From Acidobacteriota bacterium (GTDB lineage: Bacteria; Acidobacteriota; Thermoanaerobaculia; Multivoradales; Multivoraceae): 34,900 bases of DNA. The notes under the pieces were generated by a model. The model did no database searches, was not told the DNA's origin, and saw nothing but the letters and a program-made list of their open reading frames with translations. The stretch covers positions 1-34,900 of the forward strand of contig JAPOVF010000285.1 in assembly GCA_026708285.1 (NCBI GenBank). Direction: 5' to 3'. Below are positions 16,860-24,901 of the stretch, one piece after another. Numbering within the stretch: position 1 is the stretch's first letter; every line of letters starts with the position of its first letter. Position numbers and translations under genes: made by a program.

Positions 16860-18476
16860 ATGAACTGCGCCGCGCAGCGGCGACCGCAGAGCGATGGTCG
16901 TGCTGGCGGTACCCGGTTCTACCTGGGTATAGACGTCGGCACCCAAAGCCTGACTGCGCTCGCGCTTGAGTTGCCGCGACCGAATGGAGAAAGCGAGGAT
17001 CGGGCTGTTCGCATCGCCGCCCGGGCTAGCGTTCACTATGACTCGGAGCTTCCGGCGTACGGCACCGTCCACGGCCAACTTCCCAACGAGGATCCGGCGA
17101 TCGGGCTCGTACCCCCGTGCATGTGGATCGAGGCCCTGGAACTGGCGCTCGAGCGACTGGGCAGCGACGTGTGCGGGAAGGTTCGCGGCGTGTCGGTGTC
17201 GGGCCAGCAGCATGGCTCCGTCTATCTTCGATCGGGAACGGGCGCCGTGCTTGGGTCCCTGACACCGGACCGGAGCCTCGCCGAGCAGGCCGAGCCTCTC
17301 CTCTCCCGAGCAGAGGCGCCGATCTGGACCGACTCCTCTACGTCGCGGGAGTGCGGGGAGATCCGGCAGGCGCTCGGCGGGGCCACGGTGACAGCGGAAC
17401 TTACCGGAAGCGATACGTTCGAACGCTTCACCGGGCCCCAGATAAGGCGCTTCGCACGGACGGCACCCGACGGCTGGGCCGATACGGCCCACGTCTGCCT
17501 GGTCAGTTCGTTCGTCACTTCGGTGCTCGCCGGCCGACTGGCGCCAATCGACCACGGCGACGGCTCGGGTATGAACTTGCTCGACATCCGGCGACGGGAG
17601 TGGTCCCAGACGGCCGTGGCCGCAACCGCGGAGGGGCTGGACCGCCGGCTGCTGCCGTCCGAGCCGCCCTGGACCGTCGTCGGGGCGATCGCGCCCTACT
17701 TCACAGCCCGGTACGGTCTGCCCCCGAACGTCCAGGTCACCATCGGCTCCGGCGACAACCCCTGCTCTCTGGTGGGCGTCGGGGTCCGCAAACCCGGCGA
17801 GGCCGTGCTGAGCCTGGGCACGAGCGACACCTACTTCTGTCTGCTATCCGACGTCGCCGTCGACCCCGACGCCAATGGCCATGTGTTCATCGCGCCGAGC
17901 GGACATCCAATGAGCCTGATCTGCTTCCGCAACGGTTCTCTCGCGCGCGAGGCAGTACGGGACCGCTACGGCCTCGACTGGGCGGGCTTCGAAGACGCGC
18001 TGCGCGACACGCCGCCCGGCAACGACGGCATGATGATGCTGCCCTGGTTCGAACCGGAGATCGTCCCCCGCGTGGCATCGCCGGGCGTGGTTCGGCTGGG
18101 CGGCCTCACGGACGCCCAGGAACAGGCGGCCCGGAACTGCCGCGCCGTCGTCGAGGGGCAGTTCCTGTCGATGCGGCTCAACTCGGAGTGGATGGCGACG
18201 CGGCCCAGCCGGATCCTGGCGACCGGCGGCGGCTCCCGGAACCGGGAACTCCTCCAGATCGCCGCCGATGTCCTGGGCTGCCGCGTCGAGGGGTACGAGG
18301 TGAGCGACGGCGCCGCCCTGGGCGCTGCCCTGCGTGCTACCGGCCGCAGACCGACGCCGCTGCCGCCGGCAGGCGAATCTGGCGCCTCCGCATCACCGCG
18401 CCCGGAAGCCGTGGCCGTCTACGACCGGATGCTGCCCCGGTACGCTGAAGCCCAACGCCGGGCCCTCGGCCGCTAG
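16860..18476 (+). CDS. xylB: Xylulokinase, FGGY family, resembling animal XYLB
   Basis: 538 residues from ATG 16860. The frame is open back to GTG 16821, but those codons lie in the repeat element. It phosphorylates D-xylulose with ATP to xylulose 5-phosphate, feeding the pentose phosphate pathway. Visible: the FGGY phosphate-1 loop YLGIDVGTQSLTAL (Asp25), SGQQHGSVYLRSG, WTDSSTSREC, DHGDGSGMNLLDIRRREWSQ with the catalytic-type Asp, SGDNPCSLVGVG, LSLGTSDTYFCL, and the C-terminal ATP-site run ILATGGGSRNRELLQIAADV. The GSGMNLLDI, LVSSFVTSVLAG and FERFTGPQIRRF segments and the length match what I recall of the eukaryotic XYLB branch better than the roughly 490-residue E. coli XylB type. No Shine-Dalgarno is evident, because a REP-like hairpin directly abuts the start. 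It converges with the DUF3014 gene 18 bases away. Confidence 0.9.
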   Translation: MNCAAQRRPQSDGRAGGTRFYLGIDVGTQSLTALALELPRPNGESEDRAVRIAARASVHYDSELPAYGTVHGQLPNEDPAIGLVPPCMWIEALELALERLGSDVCGKVRGVSVSGQQHGSVYLRSGTGAVLGSLTPDRSLAEQAEPLLSRAEAPIWTDSSTSRECGEIRQALGGATVTAELTGSDTFERFTGPQIRRFARTAPDGWADTAHVCLVSSFVTSVLAGRLAPIDHGDGSGMNLLDIRRREWSQTAVAATAEGLDRRLLPSEPPWTVVGAIAPYFTARYGLPPNVQVTIGSGDNPCSLVGVGVRKPGEAVLSLGTSDTYFCLLSDVAVDPDANGHVFIAPSGHPMSLICFRNGSLAREAVRDRYGLDWAGFEDALRDTPPGNDGMMMLPWFEPEIVPRVASPGVVRLGGLTDAQEQAARNCRAVVEGQFLSMRLNSEWMATRPSRILATGGGSRNRELLQIAADVLGCRVEGYEVSDGAALGAALRATGRRPTPLPPAGESGASASPRPEAVAVYDRMLPRYAEAQRRALGR

Positions 18477-18494
18477 GACCTCCGGGAACGCAAG

Positions 18495-19448
18495 CTACGG
18501 CAGCGCGCCGTAGAGTTCCCGGACCTTCGCCCGCACGCGGTCGCCGTTGTCCGGCCCAAGCCGCAACAGGAGCTTCTGGGCCGGGTTCAAGCCTTCGAGC
18601 CCGGGGTCCACGTACTCGAAGCTGATCACCCGCAGCCGGAGTTCAGGCGGCGCGTCCGGAATCGGCGTCGCCAGCAGCTTGGTCACCGCCAGTTCCAGCG
18701 TGTCACCGAACTCGTTCGGTAGGCCGAGCTCACTGTGCGCCTGATCCAGTAGCGGTTGCAGACGCTCATACGCGCCGGCGGCGCCGGCAACGTCGATCGA
18801 GTCGAAGACCTCGACCGCCAGGTCGTAGCGGCGATAGCTCGTCTCGGCCGGGTAGAAGCGCTGGCCGCGCCGCACGACGCTGAAGCCCTCTTCCGGGCGG
18901 AGCGGTTCCAGGCTCGACTGTGGCGGCTCGTCGTACGCCACGGCACCGACCGCACGCACGAAGTTCAGTGCCAGTTCCTCGGGAACCAGCCATGCGAGCC
19001 ACTCAGCATGCTGCGACAGACCACCGACGATGTCCCGCACCAGGGAGTCGCTCTCGGACAGAGCCGGAGGCGCCGGCGCTTCCGCGGCGGCCGGTTCGGC
19101 AGCCGAGGGCGCAGGTGCCGGTTCGGCGGCTGCGGGTTCCTCGACGACCTCAGCCGCCGCCTCCGCATCCACAGGATCCTGTGCGCGGCTGCTGAACCAC
19201 CACCAGAGCACCGCGCCGCCACCAACCAGGATCACGCCGGCGATGACGAGGACGGCGATCGTCCCTGAACGCTCCGGCGGCTCCTCGGGCGAGTCTTCGA
19301 AGAACGGGTCCGCGCCCTCAGGTTCGTCGGGAGCCTGCTCCCGGCCCAGCCGCGTGGGCAGGTCGAAGACCGGATCGCTGCGATCCGGCTCGTTTCCCGT
19401 CGAGTCGAGGTCGTCCGGCGGCGCCCCTCCTGGCGGTTTGTCGTCCAT
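18495..19448 (-). CDS. DUF3014-domain membrane-anchored protein
   Basis: 317 residues. Residues 1-62 are an acidic, Pro-rich cytoplasmic tail with no signal peptide. One membrane helix follows at about 63-86 (TIAVLVIAGVILVGGGAVLW). Next comes an Ala/Pro/Glu-rich spacer (EEPAAAEPAPAPSAAEPAA), then the DUF3014 domain from about 130 to the end: SDSLVRDIVGGLSQ, FYPAETSYRRYDL, and FEYVDPGLEGLNPAQKLLLR followed by GPDNGDRVRAK. This predicts a type II protein with the domain in the periplasm. DUF3014 has no known biochemical function. It lies 74 bases downstream of the VWA gene and is probably the last gene of the MoxR-VWA transcript, which hints at an envelope-related role for that unit. No strong Shine-Dalgarno precedes ATG 19448. 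Confidence 0.82.
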   Translation of the reverse strand: MDDKPPGGAPPDDLDSTGNEPDRSDPVFDLPTRLGREQAPDEPEGADPFFEDSPEEPPERSGTIAVLVIAGVILVGGGAVLWWWFSSRAQDPVDAEAAAEVVEEPAAAEPAPAPSAAEPAAAEAPAPPALSESDSLVRDIVGGLSQHAEWLAWLVPEELALNFVRAVGAVAYDEPPQSSLEPLRPEEGFSVVRRGQRFYPAETSYRRYDLAVEVFDSIDVAGAAGAYERLQPLLDQAHSELGLPNEFGDTLELAVTKLLATPIPDAPPELRLRVISFEYVDPGLEGLNPAQKLLLRLGPDNGDRVRAKVRELYGALP

Positions 19449-19522
19449 CTGGACAGTCTAACCCTGACAAGCGCCAGGCCATTCCCCGGGCCTCGAACCT
19501 GCGGCGCCCGCCTCGTTCCGAT

Positions 19523-20716
19523 TCAGGCCGCCAGAGCGCGGTTCGGCCGGATTCCCCGGAGCACGTCGATCCCCTCGGTGAGACCGTCGATCGTCAACTC
19601 GAACATCGGGAACACCTGCCGGATCAGGTGGATCGTCGGAGCATTCCAGATCCGCCGCGGTTCCGGATTGAGCCAGATCGAGTTGGGGCAACGGTCACGG
19701 AACTTGCGGAGCCAGTCGAGACCCGTGACCTGGTTGCTGTGGTAGTAGTCGATCGCGCCCCCGGTATGGGTCAACTCGTAGGGGCTCATCCAGGCATCGC
19801 CGACCAGACAGACGGACCACGTGTGGTCCAGACGCTTCAGGATCTCCGAGGTCGGCTCGCCCTTCCAGCGGCTGATGTCCGTGTACAGGTTCTCGTACAC
19901 GCAGTTGTGGAAGAACTTGAACTCGAACTTCTTGAAGTGGTTCGCCTTGTGCGCCGCGGAGAACAGCCGCTCGCAAAGCAGCGTGTGGGGATCCATCGAC
20001 CCGCCGACGTCGATCAGCAGCAACAGCTTGATCCGGTTGCGCTTCGGCGGACGGAACACGAGATCGATCTCTCCCGCGTTGCGGGCGCTGCTGTCGATCG
20101 TCTCGTCGATGTCCAGTTCCTCGGGGCCCTCGTCCTTGTCCAGCTTGCGCAGCCGGCGAAGCGCCAACCCGATCTGCCGGGTGTCGAGAATGCGGTCCGA
20201 GCGCAGATTGCGGAAGCGGCGGTCGGTCGCCACCTGCACCGCGGATCGGCCGCCGCCCGAGCCGCCGATCCGTATCCCCGTGGGGTGCTCTCCGCCGTGG
20301 CCGAACGGGGACATGCCGCCCGTCCCGATCCAGCGATTGCCGCCGTCGTGGCGCTCCTTCTGCTCGTCGAGCAGCTCCTTGAAGCGCTCCCGGAGTTCGT
20401 CCAGGTCGAGCGCCTCGAGCTTCGCCCGCTCCTCTTCGGTCAACTCCCGCGGCAGCTCCGGCTTGGACAGCCACTCCAGCAGTTCGTCGCTGATGTCGAA
20501 GTGGTTCTCGACCCCCATGAAGAACGACGCGAAGGCACGGTCGTAGTTGTCGAAGTCCGCCTCCGTCTTGACCATCAGGCACCGGGCCAGGTTGTAGAAG
20601 ACGTGCAGGTCCGCGCGGCTGTAGCCGATCGCCAGGGCCCGCATCAGCGACAGCCACTCCGTGATCGTCACCTTCAGGCCGTAGCCCCTCAAGTGGTAGA
20701 AGAAATCGACGAACAT
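19523..20716 (-). CDS. CoxE-like VWA-domain protein, partner of MoxR ATPase
   Basis: 397 residues, no signal peptide, cytoplasmic. The N-terminal half is helical (MFVDFFYHLRGYGLKVTITE). A charged helix EELDLDELRE-type segment and a Gly-rich loop (GGEHPTGIRIGGSGGG, about 141-156) follow. The von Willebrand A domain starts near residue 226 with KLLLLIDVGGSMDPH. The MIDAS motif reads D236-V-G-G-S240, so the usual D-x-S-x-S has Gly in place of the first Ser. Such proteins pair with MoxR AAA+ ATPases as chaperones for enzyme maturation or metal insertion, as in the CoxD/CoxE system. The upstream ATPase gene ends 32 bases before this start, consistent with that pairing. The client enzyme is not in the window; no carbon-monoxide dehydrogenase genes are present. 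Confidence 0.87.
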   Translation of the reverse strand: MFVDFFYHLRGYGLKVTITEWLSLMRALAIGYSRADLHVFYNLARCLMVKTEADFDNYDRAFASFFMGVENHFDISDELLEWLSKPELPRELTEEERAKLEALDLDELRERFKELLDEQKERHDGGNRWIGTGGMSPFGHGGEHPTGIRIGGSGGGRSAVQVATDRRFRNLRSDRILDTRQIGLALRRLRKLDKDEGPEELDIDETIDSSARNAGEIDLVFRPPKRNRIKLLLLIDVGGSMDPHTLLCERLFSAAHKANHFKKFEFKFFHNCVYENLYTDISRWKGEPTSEILKRLDHTWSVCLVGDAWMSPYELTHTGGAIDYYHSNQVTGLDWLRKFRDRCPNSIWLNPEPRRIWNAPTIHLIRQVFPMFELTIDGLTEGIDVLRGIRPNRALAA

Positions 20717-20748
20717 CGAGTCCGGCCCGGTCGGCGCCTACGGGGAGA

Positions 20749-21579
<831 letters not shown>

Positions 21580-21619
21580 ACTGACTCCCTATCCTGCAGC
21601 TATGCGCGTTTGATCCAAG

Positions 21620-21664
21620 TTGCTGTAACGGGCGGTCAGCAGTGTAACAGACCGACCGGTCGGT
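21620..21664 (+). promoter_or_regulatory. Palindromic operator candidate with a weak promoter, MoxR/sirtuin divergent region
   Basis: ACCGACCGGTCGGT (21651-21664) is a perfect 14-base palindrome of the shape often used by TetR-family repressors. On the + strand, TTGCTG (21620-21625) and TGTAAC (21643-21648) are 17 bases apart, a weak sigma70-like pair that would start transcription within the palindrome. No TetR gene is in the window. The palindrome is directly seen; the regulatory role is inferred. Confidence 0.4.
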
Positions 21665-21704
21665 AGAGAACAGCCCGTAGCGTCGCCAACCATGGGAGAT
21701 CGCG

Positions 21705-22481
21705 ATGAGTCAGACTGAAGAACTCGGACGCCTGATCGAGGAAGCGACCCGGATCGTCGCGTTCACCGGCGCGGGCATCAGCACCGAGTCGGGCATCCCC
21801 GACTTCCGCAGTCCGGGGGGCATCTGGACGAAGTACAAGCCGATCGACTTCGGCGAGTTCGTCGCCTCCGAGGAAGCGCGTCGCGAGTCGTGGCGGCGCA
21901 AGATCGGCAGCGACCGCACGATGTCGAATGCGAAGCCGAACCGCGGTCACCTGGCCCTCGCCGAACTCCGCCGCCTGGGCAAGCTCCACGCCGTGATCAC
22001 GCAGAACGTCGACGGCCTGCACCAGGAATCTGGCATCCCCGACGACGAGGTGATCGAGCTGCACGGCAACGCGACCTACGCGGCCTGCCTCGACTGCCGC
22101 CAGCGCTACGAACTCGAACCCATCGTCGCCGCCTTCCGCGAGCGCGAGGAACTGCCGGTCTGCACCCGGCAGGCCACATCGGGCGCCCCCTGCGGCGGCA
22201 TCATCAAGACCGCCACGATCTCGTTCGGCCAGGCGATGCCCGAAGTCGCCATGCGCCGCGCCCACGAGGCGACCCTGGCAGCCGACCTCTTCCTGGCGAT
22301 CGGCAGCTCCCTGGTCGTCTACCCGGCCGCAGGCTTCCCCGCCCTGGCCAAGCAGGTGGGCGCCCGGCTCATCATCCTGAACCGCGAAGCCACCGACCTG
22401 GATGGCATCGCCGACCTGGTGCTCCACGCCGAGATCGGTCCGACTCTGGGCGCGATCACCGGCGCCACCCTGCCAAACTAG
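21705..22481 (+). CDS. Sir2-family NAD-dependent protein deacylase
   Basis: 258 residues from ATG 21705, GGGAG 6 bases upstream. Cytoplasmic; removes acyl groups from protein lysines with NAD+. NAD loop: AFTGAGISTESGIPDFRSPG (19-38). Catalytic core: TQNVDGLHQESG (99-110, Gln100, Asn101, Asp103) and ELHGNA with general base His120. The GSSLVVYPAAGFP and LNREATD segments complete the Rossmann fold. The zinc ribbon has Cys128 and Cys131 (CLDC), then Cys153 and Cys163 separated by nine residues where most sirtuins have two to four. The motif KTATISFGQAMP differs from the common KPxVVxFGE. Acyl preference is not clear: the Tyr and Arg that mark SIRT5-like desuccinylases are not obvious. Divergent from MoxR; Hsp20 follows with its own promoter. 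Confidence 0.93.
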   Translation: MSQTEELGRLIEEATRIVAFTGAGISTESGIPDFRSPGGIWTKYKPIDFGEFVASEEARRESWRRKIGSDRTMSNAKPNRGHLALAELRRLGKLHAVITQNVDGLHQESGIPDDEVIELHGNATYAACLDCRQRYELEPIVAAFREREELPVCTRQATSGAPCGGIIKTATISFGQAMPEVAMRRAHEATLAADLFLAIGSSLVVYPAAGFPALAKQVGARLIILNREATDLDGIADLVLHAEIGPTLGAITGATLPN

Positions 22482-22499
22482 TAGATCGACACTAAGATT

Positions 22500-22516
22500 T
22501 GATGGTTTCACCATCA
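22500..22516. promoter_or_regulatory. Perfect inverted repeat before the Hsp20 promoter
   Basis: TGATGGT-TTC-ACCATCA is a perfect 7-base stem with a 3-base loop. It starts 18 bases after the sirtuin stop and ends 5 bases before the -35 of the Hsp20 promoter. It could be an operator or a weak sirtuin transcript end; there is no T-run after it. It is not a CIRCE or HAIR heat-shock element. Confidence 0.35.
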
Positions 22517-22521
22517 GGTAC

Positions 22522-22550
22522 TTGACATCTGCGCGTTCTTTACTCATACT
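22522..22550 (+). promoter_or_regulatory. Sigma70-like promoter of the Hsp20 gene
   Basis: TTGACA (22522-22527) matches the -35 consensus exactly. After 17 bases, CATACT (22545-22550) matches 4 of 6 of the -10. The preceding C makes CTTGAC, which is also the core of RpoH-type -35 boxes, so a heat-shock sigma is possible. Predicted start is near 22557, leaving a leader of about 60 bases before ATG 22619. Confidence 0.6.
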
Positions 22551-22618
22551 CCGTGGTCGTCGGGGCCAGCAAGCCAACCGACGAACTTCAGAGATCAACC
22601 AACGGAGGACAAGAACCC

Positions 22619-23086
22619 ATGACTCGCAGCCTGATTCACCGCACTCCCTTTCGCCGCCCCCTGATCGGGGCCTTCGAGCCTCTCTTCGACAAGGCGATGC
22701 TCGACGACTTCTTCTCGCCCTTCCTGACCCGCTTCACGGGCCACGATGGCACCGAGGCCGCCGCCGCGACCTGGTCGCCCGCCGCGGACCTCACACAGAC
22801 CGAGGACGCCTACACCCTGACCGTCGATCTCCCCGGCCTGTCCCGGAAGGACATCGAACTGACGGTCGAGGATCACGTCCTCACCCTGTCCGGTGAGCGT
22901 CACATCCAGCGCGACACGAAGAGCGCGGACCGCATCGAGCGCGTCCACGGTCGCTTCGCCCGGCGCTTCCACCTGCCCGCCGATGTCGACGCCGCGTCCG
23001 TCACCGCCGAGTTCGAGAACGGCGTGCTGAACGTCGTCATCCCGAAGGCCGAGGAGGCCAAGGCGAGGAAGATCGAGATCGCCTGA
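22619..23086 (+). CDS. Small heat-shock protein, Hsp20/alpha-crystallin family
   Basis: 155 residues from ATG 22619, GGAGG 10 bases upstream. GTG 22553 in the same frame lies at the predicted transcription start and is rejected. An ATP-independent holdase that binds unfolding proteins in the cytoplasm. After an N-arm (MTRSLIHRTPFRRP), the alpha-crystallin domain runs from about residue 55: WSPAADLTQTEDAYTLTVDL, PGLSRKDIELTVEDHVLTLS, then the L-x-x-G-V-L-type signature FENGVLNVVIPK near the end. The C-terminal I-x-I tail is reduced to ARKIEIA. Single gene between its own promoter and a strong terminator, which fits stress-specific control. Confidence 0.93.
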   Translation: MTRSLIHRTPFRRPLIGAFEPLFDKAMLDDFFSPFLTRFTGHDGTEAAAATWSPAADLTQTEDAYTLTVDLPGLSRKDIELTVEDHVLTLSGERHIQRDTKSADRIERVHGRFARRFHLPADVDAASVTAEFENGVLNVVIPKAEEAKARKIEIA

Positions 23087-23117
23087 TCCTGCGGCAACGA
23101 GGTCTCGATCACGACAA

Positions 23118-23147
23118 GGGCTCCGCCTCGGCGGAGCCCTTTCTTGT
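23118..23147 (+). terminator. Intrinsic terminator after Hsp20
   Basis: GGGCTCCGC (23118-23126), loop CTCG, GCGGAGCCC (23131-23139): a perfect 9-bp GC-rich stem followed by TTTCTTGTT. It sits 31 bases after the Hsp20 stop and before the promoter of the S1 gene. It is the clearest rho-independent terminator in the window. Confidence 0.88.
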
Positions 23148-23175
23148 TGCCCGCACAGTGTGTTCCGGTGCGGAC

Positions 23176-23184
23176 TGCTACAAT
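23176..23184 (+). promoter_or_regulatory. Extended -10 promoter candidate for the S1/DUF1820/OmpH operon
   Basis: TGC-TACAAT is an extended -10 (TG, one base, then a 5-of-6 -10 box). No -35 is seen at the usual distance. It lies after the Hsp20 terminator and before ATG 23251, predicting a leader of about 60 bases that has no clear Shine-Dalgarno. It also argues against the in-frame GTG at 23158 as the S1 gene start. Confidence 0.45.
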
Positions 23185-23250
23185 CCGTGGCCCGGCCCGC
23201 CCGCCGTACCCGCGCCCCGAAGCCGCGGCCCTCTTTCCTCCTCCAACACC

Positions 23251-24555
23251 ATGACTGAGACGAACGATCCACCGCTCGCTCAGGCACCGGCGGCCGGCGA
23301 GGCGCCCCCTGAGCCGGCGGCGCCGGTCGAGGAGTCTGAGCCGCAGATCGAGGAGGCGGCACCGCAGGTCGAGGAGCCGGCGCCGCAGGTCGAGCTGGCC
23401 GCCGCAGCCATCCCCTTCGCCGCCGCGCTCGAGGCGAAGAACCCGGTCGAGGGCAAGGTGATCGGCTGGAACAAGGGCGGCTTCCACATCGTGTCGGAAG
23501 GCGCCACGACGTTCTGTCCGCGGTCGCTGATGGAACTCGGCAACCGGCCCAAACCACCGGCCCAGTACGTGAACAACACGTACGTCTTCCACGTGCTCGA
23601 GATCAAGGAGGCAGGCCGCCGGATCGTGCTGACCCGCCGACCGGCCATCCGCAACGAGCGGAAACGCGCGCTCGACGAGATTCGCGCCAAGCAGGAGTCT
23701 CGCGAGCCGGTCAGCGGCAAGGTGACCTCGGTGACCGACTTCGGCGCCTTCGTCGATCTGGGAGGCGGACTCGGCGGCCTGGTCCACCGGACCCAGATCT
23801 CCCGGACCCGGTCCGGAGAGCCCGGCGACCTGCTGAAGGTCGGCCAGCGCGTGGAAGCCGTCGTGACGAAGGTCGAGAAGAGGAACGGCAAGCGCAGCGC
23901 GCGCATCTCGCTGTCGATGAAGGCGCTCGAGGCCGACCCCTGGAAGGAGACGGCCAAGAACTTCACAGCCGGCGAGAAGTTCAAGGGCAAGGTGGTGCGT
24001 CACAGCGAGTTCGGCCTGTTCGTCGAGTTGGCGCCCGGCCTCGACGGCCTCGTGCATACGTCCCAACTCCCGATCGGCAAGCAGATGACCGCACCAGAGT
24101 TCGCGACCGGCGAAGAGGTCGAGGGATGGGTGGTCGAGGCGACCCCAAGGAAGCGCCGAATCGCGCTATCGCTGCGCGAAGTGCCGGCGGACGACCCCTG
24201 GAAGAACCTCGGCAAGCAGTACGTGGAGGGCGCCGAGGTCGAGGGAAGGGTCGAGCAGGTGTCGCGCTTCGGCATCTTCATCCAGCTCGAACCCGGCCTG
24301 ACCGGTCTGCTGCCGATGTCGGCGGTCACTCTCCCGGAGGGCGGCCAGGCGCAGCGCGCTTACCCACCCGGGCGTCAGATCAAGGTCATCATCGAGAGCA
24401 TCGACCGCAAGCGCCGCCGCCTGGGCCTGGCGCCGGTCGGATCGCAGCTCGTCGGCACCAAGGCGGACTACAAGAACTACCGCAAGCGCCAGAAGAAGCC
24501 CGCCGGCCTGAACGTGATGGCCGCAGCCTTCGCCAAACTCCAGCAGTCCAAGTGA
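23251..24555 (+). CDS. RNA-binding protein with four S1 domains
   Basis: 434 residues from ATG 23251. GTG 23158 in the same frame is upstream of the likely transcription start. Residues 1-60 are acidic and Pro-rich, with a threefold repeat (EPQIEEA, APQVEEP, APQVELA). Four OB-fold S1 domains follow: VEGKVIGWNKGGFHIV (from about 64), VSGKVTSVTDFGAFVDLGG (about 152), FKGKVVRHSEFGLFVELAPG (about 243), and VEGRVEQVSRFGIFIQLEPG (about 327). The C-tail is Lys-rich (YKNYRKRQKKPAG). Ribosomal protein S1 in many bacteria has six domains and in others four, so this may be a short S1/RpsA-like protein or a separate translation or RNA factor; I do not assign rpsA. Upstream of DUF1820 with 4 bases between, so probably one transcript with it and OmpH. 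Confidence 0.85.
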   Translation: MTETNDPPLAQAPAAGEAPPEPAAPVEESEPQIEEAAPQVEEPAPQVELAAAAIPFAAALEAKNPVEGKVIGWNKGGFHIVSEGATTFCPRSLMELGNRPKPPAQYVNNTYVFHVLEIKEAGRRIVLTRRPAIRNERKRALDEIRAKQESREPVSGKVTSVTDFGAFVDLGGGLGGLVHRTQISRTRSGEPGDLLKVGQRVEAVVTKVEKRNGKRSARISLSMKALEADPWKETAKNFTAGEKFKGKVVRHSEFGLFVELAPGLDGLVHTSQLPIGKQMTAPEFATGEEVEGWVVEATPRKRRIALSLREVPADDPWKNLGKQYVEGAEVEGRVEQVSRFGIFIQLEPGLTGLLPMSAVTLPEGGQAQRAYPPGRQIKVIIESIDRKRRRLGLAPVGSQLVGTKADYKNYRKRQKKPAGLNVMAAAFAKLQQSK

Positions 24556-24559
24556 ACCC

Positions 24560-24901
24560 GTGTCCGACGACCTGATCTACCGGGTGACGTTCCTGAGCCA
24601 GGGTGAGGTCTACGAGGTGTACGCCCGCTCGGTCTCCCAGGGCGGCCTGCTCGGCTTCGTCGAGATCGGCGAACTCGTGTTCGGCGAGAAGACCCAGGTC
24701 GTTGTCGATCCTTCGGAAGAACGGCTGCAGCGCGAGTTCAGCGGCGTCCGCCGCACCTACCTGCCGATGCACTCCGTGCTGCGCATCGATCAGGTCACGA
24801 AGCAGGGCACGGCCCGCATCCGCGATCTCGAACGGCGGGAGAGCCGAAAGGTCACGCCCTTTCCGATGCCGATCTACACGCCCGGTGGAGAGTCCCAATG
24901 A
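24560..24901 (+). CDS. DUF1820-family protein
   Basis: 113 residues from GTG 24560. The whole protein is the DUF1820 domain: LIYRVTFLSQGEVYEVYARS, GGLLGFVEIGELVFGEKTQV, VVDPSEERLQREFSGVRRTY, LPMHSVLRIDQVTKQGTARI, and the conserved ending VTPFPMPIYTPG. I know the family mostly from Gammaproteobacteria, where its function is unknown; the fold looks like a small beta-rich domain with no catalytic motif. No signal peptide. It lies 4 bases after the S1 gene, and its TGA stop overlaps the ATG of the OmpH gene (ATGA at 24898-24901), so translation of the two is probably coupled. Confidence 0.9.
   Translation: MSDDLIYRVTFLSQGEVYEVYARSVSQGGLLGFVEIGELVFGEKTQVVVDPSEERLQREFSGVRRTYLPMHSVLRIDQVTKQGTARIRDLERRESRKVTPFPMPIYTPGGESQ

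Noticed and set aside
22521-22548. HspR (HAIR) operator before Hsp20
   Set aside because: CTTGACA and ACTCATA look like the half-sites CTTGAGT/ACTCAAG, but both half-sites are imperfect and they are 14 bases apart instead of 7.
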